Part shown: positions 1-8,475 of the stretch, piece by piece
How the letters are laid out: every line of letters starts with the position of its first letter
Position numbering within the stretch: the stretch's first letter is position 1
NCBI RefSeq assembly: GCF_000484635.1
Contig: NZ_AXVM01000001.1
Location: 620,001 to 684,000 of the forward strand
Direction: 5' to 3'
DNA length: 64,000 nt
From: Comamonas badia DSM 17552
GTDB taxonomy: Bacteria; Pseudomonadota; Gammaproteobacteria; Burkholderiales; Burkholderiaceae_C
Position numbers and translations under genes: made by a program
Notes under the pieces: generated by a model
Database searches by the model: none
Seen by the model: the letters and a program-made list of their open reading frames with translations, nothing else
Told to the model about the DNA's origin: nothing

Positions 1-92
1 CGGATGGGGCCTTGAACCACTGGCATGCGCTTTGGTAAAGCGCGTTGACAAGGCAATACTGTAGTGCGCCCGGCACAATATGTTTTACTGAA

Positions 93-161
93 TTTGCCTG
101 ATTTTTCGATTAAAAAAGAATATTTTTCCAAAAATAATCCATCAGTGAAATAATTTCCCGG
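93..161 (+). promoter_or_regulatory. AT-rich leader of the Lrp-family gene
   Basis: This stretch is strikingly A/T-rich against a GC-rich background, with runs of A and T around 110-145, directly ahead of an Lrp/AsnC-type regulator. Lrp-family proteins commonly bind A/T-rich sites in their own promoters, so autoregulation is a reasonable inference. A TTGACA hexamer sits at 45-50, but I see no convincing -10 at the right spacing. Bases 1-92 hold no gene that I can support; the divergent neighbour, if any, lies outside the window. Confidence 0.4.
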
Positions 162-617
162 ATGGACAAAATTGACAGAAAAATCCTCTCCGCACTGCAA
201 GCCAACTCCCGTGCCAGCCTGCAAGAGATCGGCGCCGCCGTCGGCCTGAGCCCCTCGCCCTGCTGGGGCCGCATCAAGAAGATGGAAGAGGCCGGTGTCA
301 TCACCGGCTACACCGTGCGCCTGAACCCCGCGGCACTCGGCCTTGCCGAGACAGTGCTCGTCATGGTCACGCTGGACAGCCATTCGGACAACACGCTGGA
401 AAAATTCGGTCAGGTGCTGGCGACGATTCCGGAAATCGTCGAGGCGCACCTGGTCTCGGGCGAATACGACTACCTGCTGCGCATCGTCGTCAAGGACACG
501 CGCGATTACGAGCGCCTGCTGCGCGAGAAGCTCTACAAGATCAAGGGCATACGCCACAGCCAATCCAGCTTTGTGCTGCGCACGCTCAAATCGGCCGACC
601 TCCCCCTCGACGCATAG
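162..617 (+). CDS. Lrp/AsnC family transcriptional regulator
   Basis: A 151-residue DNA-binding regulator of the feast/famine (Lrp/AsnC) family, the usual length for this family. The N-terminus opens with MDKIDRKILSALQ and continues into a winged helix-turn-helix (about residues 3-60, including LSPSPCWGRIKKMEEAGVI). The C-terminal half (about 65-145) is the RAM/AsnC ligand-binding and oligomerisation fold, with VEAHLVSGEYDYLLRI as the characteristic core. Such proteins sense amino acids and often control an adjacent amino-acid metabolism or transport gene. Here the downstream cluster is purine catabolism and probably belongs to the LysR gene instead, so the target may be itself or a gene upstream of the window. 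Nothing in the sequence fixes the effector. Confidence 0.93.
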   Translation: MDKIDRKILSALQANSRASLQEIGAAVGLSPSPCWGRIKKMEEAGVITGYTVRLNPAALGLAETVLVMVTLDSHSDNTLEKFGQVLATIPEIVEAHLVSGEYDYLLRIVVKDTRDYERLLREKLYKIKGIRHSQSSFVLRTLKSADLPLDA

Positions 618-663
618 CCCTGCGCCAAGCGGTTCACCCGTATAAGGGAAAACCCACCTGTCA

Positions 664-679
664 TATGCCTCGGCGCATA
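664..679 (+). promoter_or_regulatory. Inverted repeat upstream of xdhA, candidate LysR-type operator
   Basis: A perfect 5-6-5 inverted repeat, TATGC-N6-GCATA, lies about 100 bp upstream of the xdhA start. LysR-type regulators bind dyad sites of this general form, and a LysR gene is part of the same cluster, so it is a plausible activator site for purine catabolism. The assignment is inferred from position and symmetry only. Confidence 0.35.
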
Positions 680-780
680 GTCAGTATGAACCCCCAAGGC
701 TGGCATTGCGGCCAGAAGCGTCGCACCATAGGGCATTCGCCTTGAACGAGGCGGTGCGTCGCGCACACACGGAAAACGCC

Positions 781-2328
781 ATGACAGAACCCGCTTCCAC
801 ATCTCCCATCCGCTTCTATTTCCAGGGCCGGATCGTCAACGTCACCGGCGTGCAGACCACGCGCTCGCTGCTGGACTGGCTGCGCGAAAACCGCCGCCAG
901 ATGGGCACCAAGGAGGGCTGCAACGAGGGCGACTGCGGCGCCTGCACCGTGGTGCTGGGCGAGCTCGATGCCCAGGGCGCACTGCAGCTGCAGTCGGTCA
1001 ACGCCTGCATCCAGTTTCTGCCGACGCTGGATGGCAAGGCGCTGTTCACCGTGGAAGACCTCGCCAGCCTCGCCCCCACCGGCAAGGATGGCAAACCGGC
1101 GCTGCACCCGGCGCAGCAGGCGATGGTCGAGTGCCACGGCTCGCAATGCGGCTTCTGCACGCCGGGCATCGTGATGACGCTCTGGGGCAGCTACGAGCAG
1201 CATCTGCAGAGCGGTACACGCCCGACGCGCCAGCAGCTGGCCGATGACCTCTCGGGCAATCTGTGCCGCTGCACCGGCTACCGCCCCATCCTGGACGCCG
1301 GCCAGCGCATGTTCGACCTGCCCGAGGCACGCCTCGCACGCAAGGCGGTGGTCGATGCGCTGCAAGCCATCCAGCGCGACAAGGCACTGGACTACAGCGC
1401 CGCCCATGCCACGCCGCAGGGCGTTCGCACCGACCACTTCCACGCGCCGCGCACGCTCGATGAACTGGCCCGGTTGCGCGCCGACAAGCCCCAGGCGCGC
1501 GTGCTGGCGGGCTGCACGGATATCGGCCTGTGGGTCAACAAGGCCTTCCGCGACGTGGGCGATCTGATCTACGTCGGCAACGTGGCCGAGATGCGCAAAG
1601 TCGAGGAACGCGGCGACCACCTCTGGATCGGCGCCGGCGCCCCGCTGGAAGACGCCTGGCGCGCCCTGGTGCAGCGCGCGCCCAGCCTGATGGATGTCTG
1701 GCTGCGCTTTGCCTCGCTCCCCATCCGCCATGCCGGCACCATGGGCGGCAACGTGGCCAACGGCTCGCCCATCGGCGATTCGCCCCCGATCCTGATGGCG
1801 CTCGATGCCTCCGTTGAACTGCGCAAGGGCAAAACGGTGCGCACCCTGCCCCTGCCCGATCTGTACCTGGACTACATGAAGAACGCGATGCAGGAAGGCG
1901 AATTCGTGCAGGCCATCACCGTGCCGCTCGCGGCCTTTGCGCGCCAGGTGCGCGGCTACAAGATCAGCAAGCGCTTTGACTGCGACATCTCGGCCATCTG
2001 CGCCGGCATGGCCGTCGAGCTGGATGGCGGCATCGTCCGATCGGTGCGCCTGGCCTATGGCGGCATGGCGGGCACCGTCAAGCGCGCGGCGCACGCCGAA
2101 GCCGCGCTGCTGGGCCAGCCCTGGACGCAGGAAGCCGCGCACGCCGCCCAGCAGGCGCTGGCGCAGGATTTTTCACCCTTGACCGACATGCGCGCCACCA
2201 GCGGCTACCGCATGCAGGTGGCGCAAAATCTGCTGCAGCGCCTGTGGCTGGAAACCCGCGCCGTGGCGCCGCTGGCCGGCCACGCCACCAGCGTCTTCAG
2301 CGTGCTGCCGCACGCCGCCACCGTCTGA
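781..2328 (+). CDS. xdhA: Xanthine dehydrogenase small subunit (Fe-S/FAD)
   Basis: A 515-residue subunit carrying the two [2Fe-2S] clusters and FAD of molybdenum xanthine dehydrogenase, which oxidises hypoxanthine to xanthine to urate and passes electrons to NAD+. The plant-type ferredoxin domain has C47, C52, C55 and C76 (GCNEGDCGACTV). The second cluster uses C118/C123/C126 (QCGFCTPG) and C162/C164 (NLCRCTGYRP). The FAD-binding domain occupies roughly residues 200-380 (AGCTDIGLWV, GTMGGNVANGSPIGD), followed by the CO-dehydrogenase-flavoprotein C-terminal domain. I placed the start at 781 because family homology begins there; an in-frame start at 706 would add 25 residues without family character. 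It is followed after 11 bp by xdhB, consistent with one operon. Confidence 0.95.
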   Translation: MTEPASTSPIRFYFQGRIVNVTGVQTTRSLLDWLRENRRQMGTKEGCNEGDCGACTVVLGELDAQGALQLQSVNACIQFLPTLDGKALFTVEDLASLAPTGKDGKPALHPAQQAMVECHGSQCGFCTPGIVMTLWGSYEQHLQSGTRPTRQQLADDLSGNLCRCTGYRPILDAGQRMFDLPEARLARKAVVDALQAIQRDKALDYSAAHATPQGVRTDHFHAPRTLDELARLRADKPQARVLAGCTDIGLWVNKAFRDVGDLIYVGNVAEMRKVEERGDHLWIGAGAPLEDAWRALVQRAPSLMDVWLRFASLPIRHAGTMGGNVANGSPIGDSPPILMALDASVELRKGKTVRTLPLPDLYLDYMKNAMQEGEFVQAITVPLAAFARQVRGYKISKRFDCDISAICAGMAVELDGGIVRSVRLAYGGMAGTVKRAAHAEAALLGQPWTQEAAHAAQQALAQDFSPLTDMRATSGYRMQVAQNLLQRLWLETRAVAPLAGHATSVFSVLPHAATV

Positions 2329-2339
2329 AGGAGACCACG

Positions 2340-4769
2340 ATGAACACCCGTGTTGCCGAAGAACTCCTGCGCAAGGGCGAGCCCTTCGCCGATTACCAGC
2401 ACAACCTCAAGGCCCGTTTCAATACCGGCGCCGAGGCGAATGCGCTGCAAGCCGGCGCGCGCGTGGGCGTCAGCCATCCGCACGAATCGGCCGCCCTGCA
2501 CGTGACCGGCACGGCCACCTATTGCGACGACATTGCCGAGCTGACCGGCACGCTGCACTGCGCGCTCGGGCTTTCGCCCGTGGCAGCGGGCAAGCTGCTG
2601 GAGAGCGATCTTGCCGCGGTGCGTGCCATGCCGGGCGTGGTGCGCGTGTTCACCGCCTCTGATATTCCCGGCGAGAACAACTGCGGCTCGGTGCTGCACG
2701 ACGACCCCATCCTGTGCGACGGCGAGATCCGTTTCCTCGGCCAGCCGGTGTTCGCCGTGGTGGCCGAAACCCGCGATCAGGCGCGCCGCGCCGCCGCGCT
2801 GGCCAGGACCGTGCTCAGGACCGAAGCCGCCGAACCCGTGCTCACGCCGCGCCAGGCGCACGAGAAGCAGCAATACGTCGTGCCGCCCATGCATCTGGCG
2901 CGCAGCGCCTCGGGCAAGGACGAGGCAGGTATCCGTGCGACGATTGAAAAGGCGCCGCACCGCCTCACGGGCAGCCTGGACGTGGGCGGGCAGGAGCAGT
3001 TCTATCTGGAAGGCCAGATCAGCTACGCGCTGCCCAAGGAGGGCGGCGGCATGCACATCCACTGCTCCACGCAGCACCCGAGCGAAATGCAGTTCCTGGT
3101 GGCGCACGCGCTGGGCATCCAGGCGCATGCGGTGCTGGTGGAATGCCGGCGCATGGGCGGAGGCTTCGGCGGCAAGGAATCGCAATCCGGGCAGTTCGCC
3201 TGCATCGCGGCCATGGCCGCGCGCGCGCTGAACCGCCCCGTGAAGCTGCGCCTGGACCGCGACGACGATTTCATGATCACCGGCCGGCGCCACGGCTTCT
3301 GGTACGAATACGACGTGGGCTACGACGACGCCGGCCACATCCTCGGCGTGACGCTGCAGATGGTCTCGCACGCCGGACACTCGGCCGATCTCTCGGCCGC
3401 GGTGATGACGCGCGCGGTCTGCCACTTCGACAACGCCTACTGGCTACCGGAAGTGGCCATGCACGGCTTTTGCGGCAAGACCAACACGCAGAGCAACACG
3501 GCGTTCCGCGGTTTCGGCGGCCCGCAGGGCGCGATCTGCGTCGAGTACATCCTCGACAGCATCGCGCGCACGCTGGGCAAGGACGCACTGGCGGTCCGCC
3601 GCGCCAATTTCTACGGCACGAGCGAGCGCAACGTGACGCCCTACCGCCAGACGGTGACGGACAACATCATCGATGAAGTGGTCGACCAACTGGAGGTCAG
3701 CAGCGACTACCAGGCGCGCCGCGCCGAGGTGGCCGCATTCAACGCGGGCAGCGGAGTGCTCAAGAAAGGGCTGGCGCTGACCCCCGTCAAGTTCGGCATC
3801 AGCTTCAATGTCAAGCACCTGAACCAGGCCGGAGCACTCGTGCATGTGTACGTGGACGGCTCCATCCTCGTCAACCACGGCGGCACCGAGATGGGCCAGG
3901 GCCTGAACACCAAGGTGGCGCAGGTGGTGACGCATGAGCTGGGCGTGAATTTCGCGCGCGTGCGCCTCTCCGCGACCGACACCAGCAAAGTGGCCAACAC
4001 GTCCGCGACCGCCGCCTCCACCGGCGCGGATCTCAACGGCAAGGCGGCACAGGATGCGGCGCGCCAGATCCGCGAGCGCCTGGCGGCCAACGTGGCCCAG
4101 CGCCACGGGGGCAAGCCGGAGGACGTGCGCTTTGCCAACGAAAAGGTGCTCGTGAACGGCAAGCAGCTGGATTTCAGCGCCGTCGTCGCCGACGCCTACC
4201 TGGACCGCGTGCAACTCTGGTCTGACGGTTTTTACGCGACGCCCGGCCTCTCCTGGGACGCCAAGACCATGCACGGCCGCCCGTTCTACTACTACGCCTA
4301 CGGCGCCGCCGTGAGCGAAGTCGTCGTCGATACCCTGACCGGCGAATGGAAGCTGCTGCGCGCCGACCTGCTGCACGACGTGGGCCAGTCGCTCAACCCG
4401 GCGGTGGATATCGGCCAGGTCGAGGGCGGCTTCATTCAGGGCATGGGCTGGATGACGATGGAAGAGCTGGCATGGCATCCCAAGACCGGCCTCTTGATGA
4501 CGCACGCCCCCAGCACCTACAAGATTCCCACGGCCAACGACTGTCCGCCGGTCTTCAACGTCAAGCTGTTCGAGGGCCGCAACACCGAGGATGCCATCCA
4601 CCGCAGCAAGGCCGTGGGCGAACCGCCGCTGCTGCTGCCGTTCTCGGTGTTCTTCGCGATCCGCGATGCGATTGCCGCCGTGGGGAGCGGCAGGGTCAAT
4701 CCGCCGCTGCAGGCGCCAGCGACCAGCGAAGCGATCCTGCGCGCCATCACCACAGTACAGGCCGGCTGA
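2340..4769 (+). CDS. xdhB: Xanthine dehydrogenase molybdopterin-binding subunit
   Basis: An 809-residue catalytic subunit that holds the molybdenum cofactor. Landmarks are the aldehyde oxidase/xanthine dehydrogenase a/b hammerhead domain at about 40-150, the cofactor-binding MGGGFGGKES and FRGFGGPQGA loops, and near the C-terminus AVGEPPLLLPFSVFFAIRDA, which contains the conserved glutamate thought to act as general base. The start at 2340 follows a GGAG-like ribosome-binding site (AAGGAGACC); the longer reading frame from 2244 would overlap xdhA. Normally xdhC, the chaperone that inserts sulfurated molybdenum cofactor, follows xdhB; here a LysR gene follows at 21 bp and no xdhC is present in the window. 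Confidence 0.95.
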   Translation: MNTRVAEELLRKGEPFADYQHNLKARFNTGAEANALQAGARVGVSHPHESAALHVTGTATYCDDIAELTGTLHCALGLSPVAAGKLLESDLAAVRAMPGVVRVFTASDIPGENNCGSVLHDDPILCDGEIRFLGQPVFAVVAETRDQARRAAALARTVLRTEAAEPVLTPRQAHEKQQYVVPPMHLARSASGKDEAGIRATIEKAPHRLTGSLDVGGQEQFYLEGQISYALPKEGGGMHIHCSTQHPSEMQFLVAHALGIQAHAVLVECRRMGGGFGGKESQSGQFACIAAMAARALNRPVKLRLDRDDDFMITGRRHGFWYEYDVGYDDAGHILGVTLQMVSHAGHSADLSAAVMTRAVCHFDNAYWLPEVAMHGFCGKTNTQSNTAFRGFGGPQGAICVEYILDSIARTLGKDALAVRRANFYGTSERNVTPYRQTVTDNIIDEVVDQLEVSSDYQARRAEVAAFNAGSGVLKKGLALTPVKFGISFNVKHLNQAGALVHVYVDGSILVNHGGTEMGQGLNTKVAQVVTHELGVNFARVRLSATDTSKVANTSATAASTGADLNGKAAQDAARQIRERLAANVAQRHGGKPEDVRFANEKVLVNGKQLDFSAVVADAYLDRVQLWSDGFYATPGLSWDAKTMHGRPFYYYAYGAAVSEVVVDTLTGEWKLLRADLLHDVGQSLNPAVDIGQVEGGFIQGMGWMTMEELAWHPKTGLLMTHAPSTYKIPTANDCPPVFNVKLFEGRNTEDAIHRSKAVGEPPLLLPFSVFFAIRDAIAAVGSGRVNPPLQAPATSEAILRAITTVQAG

Positions 4770-4790
4770 CGCCGCAGCTTCGCGACGCCG

Positions 4791-5759
4791 ATGGAGCACC
4801 ACGCGCCACCGACAGCCGCAGGCGCCCCGCATCCGGGCGTCGAGCGCGCGTTCTTCGATCGCGTGGACCTGCACCTGGTCCGCGTGCTGCACACCGTTCT
4901 GACCGAGCGCAGCGTCTCGCGCGCGGCGCTGCGCCTGGGTATGAACCAGCCGGCGGCTTCGGCCGCGCTCAAGCGCCTGCGCGATCTCACCGGCGACCCG
5001 CTGCTGGTCAGAAGCGGCGCCGAGATGGTCGTCACCGACATCGCGCAGCAACTCATCGAACCAGCCGCCGCGGTGCTGCACGCCGCCGAACAGCTCTTCA
5101 CCGGCACGCGTGCCTTCGATGCGAAGACCAGCGCCATCACCTTCAACATCGCCGCCAGCGATTACCTCGACCCGCTGTTTCTGCCGCACCTCGTGACCGA
5201 CATCAAGCGCGAGGCGCCGCTCGCGCACGTGGCCATCCACGCGCTCACGCGCGAGGCCGACTACCGCGCGCAGCTGGCGCAGGGCGAGGTCGACCTGGTC
5301 ATAGGCAACTGGCTGCAGCCGCCGGACGATCTGCACATCGCCCAGCTCTTCAGCGATGAAGCCGTCTCGCTCGTGAGCCGCCACCACCCGGCGGTGGAAA
5401 AAGGCTGGAGCGTGCACGAGTGGCTCGCCGCCGAGCATGTCGCACCCATGCCCACCTTCCCCGGTGCGCGCGGCATCATCGACCAGGTGCTGAGCAGCCA
5501 GGGCCTGGTGCGCAACATCGTGGTGCGCAGCGCCTACTTCGGCCTGATCCCCGAAATGGTGGCGCACAGCCGGCTCGTGCTCACCACCGGGCGCCAGCAT
5601 TGCGAACGCATCGCCGCCGGGCTGCCGCTGGCCATCCTGCCCTGCCCCGTGCCCATGCCGCCGATGCACTACTACCAGCTCTGGCACACACGCAGCCAGC
5701 ATGCGGCCAGCGCGCGCTGGCTGCGCGAGCGCGTGAAAAAAGCCATCCAGGCGCTCTGA
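4791..5759 (+). CDS. LysR family transcriptional regulator
   Basis: A 322-residue LysR-type regulator. The winged helix-turn-helix lies at about residues 26-85 (LTERSVSRAALRLGMNQPAASAALKRLRDLTGDPLLVR), preceded by a roughly 25-residue extension. The periplasmic-binding-protein-like effector domain runs from about 110 to 310 (FNIAASDYLDPLFLPHL onward). It lies co-directionally between xdhB and a purine permease, 21 bp after xdhB, so a role in controlling purine use is likely, and the dyad at 664-679 could be its site. Most LysR regulators are transcribed divergently from their targets; this one is embedded in the operon. The effector is not evident; a purine catabolite is a guess from context. 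Confidence 0.93.
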   Translation: MEHHAPPTAAGAPHPGVERAFFDRVDLHLVRVLHTVLTERSVSRAALRLGMNQPAASAALKRLRDLTGDPLLVRSGAEMVVTDIAQQLIEPAAAVLHAAEQLFTGTRAFDAKTSAITFNIAASDYLDPLFLPHLVTDIKREAPLAHVAIHALTREADYRAQLAQGEVDLVIGNWLQPPDDLHIAQLFSDEAVSLVSRHHPAVEKGWSVHEWLAAEHVAPMPTFPGARGIIDQVLSSQGLVRNIVVRSAYFGLIPEMVAHSRLVLTTGRQHCERIAAGLPLAILPCPVPMPPMHYYQLWHTRSQHAASARWLRERVKKAIQAL

Positions 5760-5802
5760 CCCTTTCACCTTCCCCCACCGGCAACAATACAGGAGACAAC
5801 CA

Positions 5803-7095
5803 ATGCTGGAGCAACTCTTCAAGCTCAAGGAGCACGGGACCACCGTGCGCACCGAGCTGATCGCGGGCCTCACGACCTTCCTCACGATGGCCTACATCAT
5901 CTTCGTGAACCCCTCGATCCTCGGCGATGCCGGCATGCCCAAGGATGCGGTCTTCGTCGCCACCTGCCTGATCGCCGCGCTCGGCACGGCGGTGATGGCG
6001 CTGTATGCCAATTACCCCATCGCGCTGGCCCCCGGCATGGGGCTGAACGCCTATTTCTCGTACGCGGTGGTGCTGCACATGGGCTTCACCTGGGAGGCGG
6101 CGCTGGGCGCGGTGTTCATCTCGGGCTGCCTGTTCCTGTTCGTCACGCTCACCGGCATACGCGGGCTCATCATCAACGGCATACCGCAATCGCTGCGCAT
6201 GGCGATCACCGTCGGCATCGGCCTGTTCCTGTCGCTGATCGCGCTCAAGAGCGCGGGCATCGTCGTCGGCTCGGAGGCCACGCTGGTGACGCTGGGCGAT
6301 CTGCACAAGCCCAGCGTGATCCTGGCCGTCATCGGCTTTCTGATCATGGTGGCGTTCGACCGCATGAAGGTGCGCGGCGCGATCCTGATCGGCATCATCG
6401 CCGTCACCATCCTCTCGTTCTTCTTCGGCGGCAACGAATTCCGCGGCATCTTCTCGGCACCGCCGTCGATCGAACCCACGCTCTTCAAGCTCGACATCCA
6501 CACCGCGCTGACCAAGGGCCTGCTCAACGTCGTGCTGGTGTTCTTCCTTGTCGAGCTGTTTGACGCCACCGGCACGCTGATGGGCGTGGCGCGCCGCGCC
6601 GGGCTGCTGGTGCCGGGCAAGATGGACCGGCTGAACAAATCCCTCTTCGCCGACAGCGCCGCGATCTTCGCGGGATCGCTGCTGGGTACTTCCAGCACCA
6701 CGGCCTATGTGGAGAGCGCCTCGGGCGTACAGGCCGGCGGACGCACGGGCCTGACCGCACTGACCGTTTCAGTGCTGTTTCTCGCAGCGCTTTTCATAGC
6801 GCCTCTCGCAGGCGCAGTACCGGCTTACGCCACGGCACCTGCCCTTTTCTTTGTTGGCTGCCTGATGCTGCGCGATCTGACCGAGCTGGACTGGAACGAA
6901 TCCACCGAGGTCATCCCGGCCGCCATCACCGCGCTGATGATGCCCTTCACCTACTCGATCGCCAACGGCCTGGCGTTCGGCTTCATCTCGTATGCGGCGA
7001 TCAAGCTCTTCACCGGCCGCGTGAAGGAGGTGCACTGGATGGTGTGGCTCATCGCCATCGTGTTCCTGTTCAAGTTTTTCTACGTCGGGGGGTAA
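5803..7095 (+). CDS. AzgA-type (NCS2 family) purine permease
   Basis: A 430-residue polytopic inner-membrane permease of the nucleobase-cation symporter-2 group, AzgA/guanine-hypoxanthine branch. The N-terminal VRTELIAGLTTFLTMAYIIFV and the MALYANYPIALAPGMGLNAY region, together with GTSSTTAYVESASGV, are diagnostic of this branch rather than the UraA/XanQ branch. The sequence shows a dozen or so hydrophobic segments. It probably imports guanine, hypoxanthine or adenine with protons, feeding the adjacent guanine deaminase and xanthine dehydrogenase. A ribosome-binding site (ACAGGAGAC) precedes the ATG. guaD follows after 3 bp, so the two are very likely co-translated. Exact base specificity cannot be read from sequence. 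Confidence 0.92.
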   Translation: MLEQLFKLKEHGTTVRTELIAGLTTFLTMAYIIFVNPSILGDAGMPKDAVFVATCLIAALGTAVMALYANYPIALAPGMGLNAYFSYAVVLHMGFTWEAALGAVFISGCLFLFVTLTGIRGLIINGIPQSLRMAITVGIGLFLSLIALKSAGIVVGSEATLVTLGDLHKPSVILAVIGFLIMVAFDRMKVRGAILIGIIAVTILSFFFGGNEFRGIFSAPPSIEPTLFKLDIHTALTKGLLNVVLVFFLVELFDATGTLMGVARRAGLLVPGKMDRLNKSLFADSAAIFAGSLLGTSSTTAYVESASGVQAGGRTGLTALTVSVLFLAALFIAPLAGAVPAYATAPALFFVGCLMLRDLTELDWNESTEVIPAAITALMMPFTYSIANGLAFGFISYAAIKLFTGRVKEVHWMVWLIAIVFLFKFFYVGG

Positions 7096-7098
7096 GCC

Positions 7099-8373
7099 AT
7101 GCAAGGCTGGCGTGCGCAATTGCTGCGCTTTGATGCGCAGGGTCAGGCACTGTTCGACAGCGACGGTTTGCTCGTCACCGGGCTGGGCACCGATGGCGTG
7201 CAGCGCGTGGTCGATGCCGGGCCTTACCGGGCCGTGGCCGCGCGCCACCCCGGCGTGCCCGTCACGCACCTGGCGGGGCGGCTCATTGCGCCCGGCTTCA
7301 TCGACATGCATGTGCATTACCCGCAGACCGACATCATCGGCTCGCCCGCTGACGGGTTGTTGCCCTGGCTGGAAAACTACACCTTCCCGGCAGAGACGCG
7401 GTTCTCCGATCCCGGCTACGCCGCCGAAGTCGCCAACGTGTTCTTTTCGGAGCTGCAGCGCAACGGCGTGACCACGGCGCTCACCTTTGCCACGGCGCAT
7501 CCTGCTTCGGTGGATGCCTTCTTTCACGAAGCGCACAAGCGCGGCCTGCGCATGATGGGCGGCAAGGTGCTGCAGGACCGCAACTCCCCGGACGGCCTGC
7601 GCGACGAGACCGAGCAAAGCCTGATCGATACCGAAACCCTGATCCAGCGCTGGCACGGCAAGGACCGCCTGGGCTACGCCATCACACCGCGTTTTGCGCC
7701 CACCAGCAGTGCCGCGCAGCTGCGCGGCGCGGGCGAACTGGCGGCGAAGTATGCCGACACCTGGGTGCATTCACATGTGGCGGAAAACCGCGACGAAGTG
7801 CGCTGGGCGGCCGAGTTGTACCCGGGCGCGCGCTCCTACCTCACGGTGTACGAAGACTTCGGCCTGCTGCGTGGGCGCGCGGTCTATGCCCACTGCATCC
7901 ACCTCGATGAAGCGGACCGGGCCCTGATGCACGAGCGCGGCGCCGCCGCCGCCGTCAGCCCCACGAGCAACCTGTTCCTGGGCAGTGGCTTCTTCAACTT
8001 CCGCGCCGCGGATGCCGCCCGGATGCTGCACGGCCTGGCCAGCGACGTGGGCGGCGGCACGAGCTTTTCACCCTTTCGCACCATGCTGGCGGCCTATTTC
8101 GTAGGGCGCGAAGGGCAGAGCAAACCGGGACTGTCGCTGGCGCCTTCGCACCTGTGGTGGCTGCACACCGGCGCCGCCGCGCGGGCACTCGGCCTGGAAG
8201 GCGTGGTGGGCACGCTGGCCACCGGCAGCGAGGCCGACTTCGTCGTGCTCAACCCCGACGCCATCCCCCTGCTGTCGCGCAAGGCCAAGCGGGCGGAGAA
8301 CCTGGAAGAGCTGCTGTTTGCGCTGATCGTGCTGGGCGACGATAGGGTGGTGGAGCAGGTGATAACCGCTTGA
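7099..8373 (+). CDS. guaD: Guanine deaminase
   Basis: A 424-residue zinc amidohydrolase that hydrolyses guanine to xanthine and ammonia, delivering the substrate of XdhAB. Metal ligands are visible as H71 and H73 (IDMHVHYPQTD), a later histidine in SHVAENRDE, another in YAHCIHLDE, and the aspartate of LASDVGGGTSFS. The MHVHYPQTDIIGSPADG and GGKVLQDRNSP segments are specific for GuaD within the amidohydrolase superfamily. The length is typical. It starts 3 bp after the permease stop and ends the purine cluster; a hairpin repeat lies immediately downstream. Confidence 0.96.
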   Translation: MQGWRAQLLRFDAQGQALFDSDGLLVTGLGTDGVQRVVDAGPYRAVAARHPGVPVTHLAGRLIAPGFIDMHVHYPQTDIIGSPADGLLPWLENYTFPAETRFSDPGYAAEVANVFFSELQRNGVTTALTFATAHPASVDAFFHEAHKRGLRMMGGKVLQDRNSPDGLRDETEQSLIDTETLIQRWHGKDRLGYAITPRFAPTSSAAQLRGAGELAAKYADTWVHSHVAENRDEVRWAAELYPGARSYLTVYEDFGLLRGRAVYAHCIHLDEADRALMHERGAAAAVSPTSNLFLGSGFFNFRAADAARMLHGLASDVGGGTSFSPFRTMLAAYFVGREGQSKPGLSLAPSHLWWLHTGAAARALGLEGVVGTLATGSEADFVVLNPDAIPLLSRKAKRAENLEELLFALIVLGDDRVVEQVITA

Positions 8374-8397
8374 GGGAGGTTTGGCGTTCATGAAGAG

Positions 8398-8475
8398 GTT
8401 CAGCGTTCGGCGTTGAGCGTTCGGCGTGGACTGCCGAAAACGCCAACGCTCAACGCTCAACGCTCAACGCTCAAC
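8398..8475. repeat. Heptad-array hairpin repeat (GCGTTGA type), copy 1
   Basis: The junction between guaD and the convergent dedA gene is an imperfect inverted repeat. The left arm is built of GCGTT-containing units (GTTCAGCGTTCGGCGTTGA). The right arm is a run of AACGCTC heptads, about four in tandem, with a spacer near 8428-8440. The right arm runs into the dedA reading frame and supplies its last codons (GLSVER) and stop. A second copy of the same family fills the recO-era spacer at 59349-59420. There is no T-tract, so this is not a classical terminator, though a transcript from either strand could fold. Confidence 0.8.

Noticed and set aside
661-2142. A 493-codon minus-strand open frame opposite xdhA, and similar long antisense frames throughout
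   Set aside because: These are GC-rich shadow frames of well-recognised genes, with His/Arg/Ala-rich compositions and no family resemblance.
8398-8475. Possible CRISPR array because of tandem short units
   Set aside because: The units are 7 bp with no unique spacers, arranged as one inverted repeat, and no cas genes are in the window.
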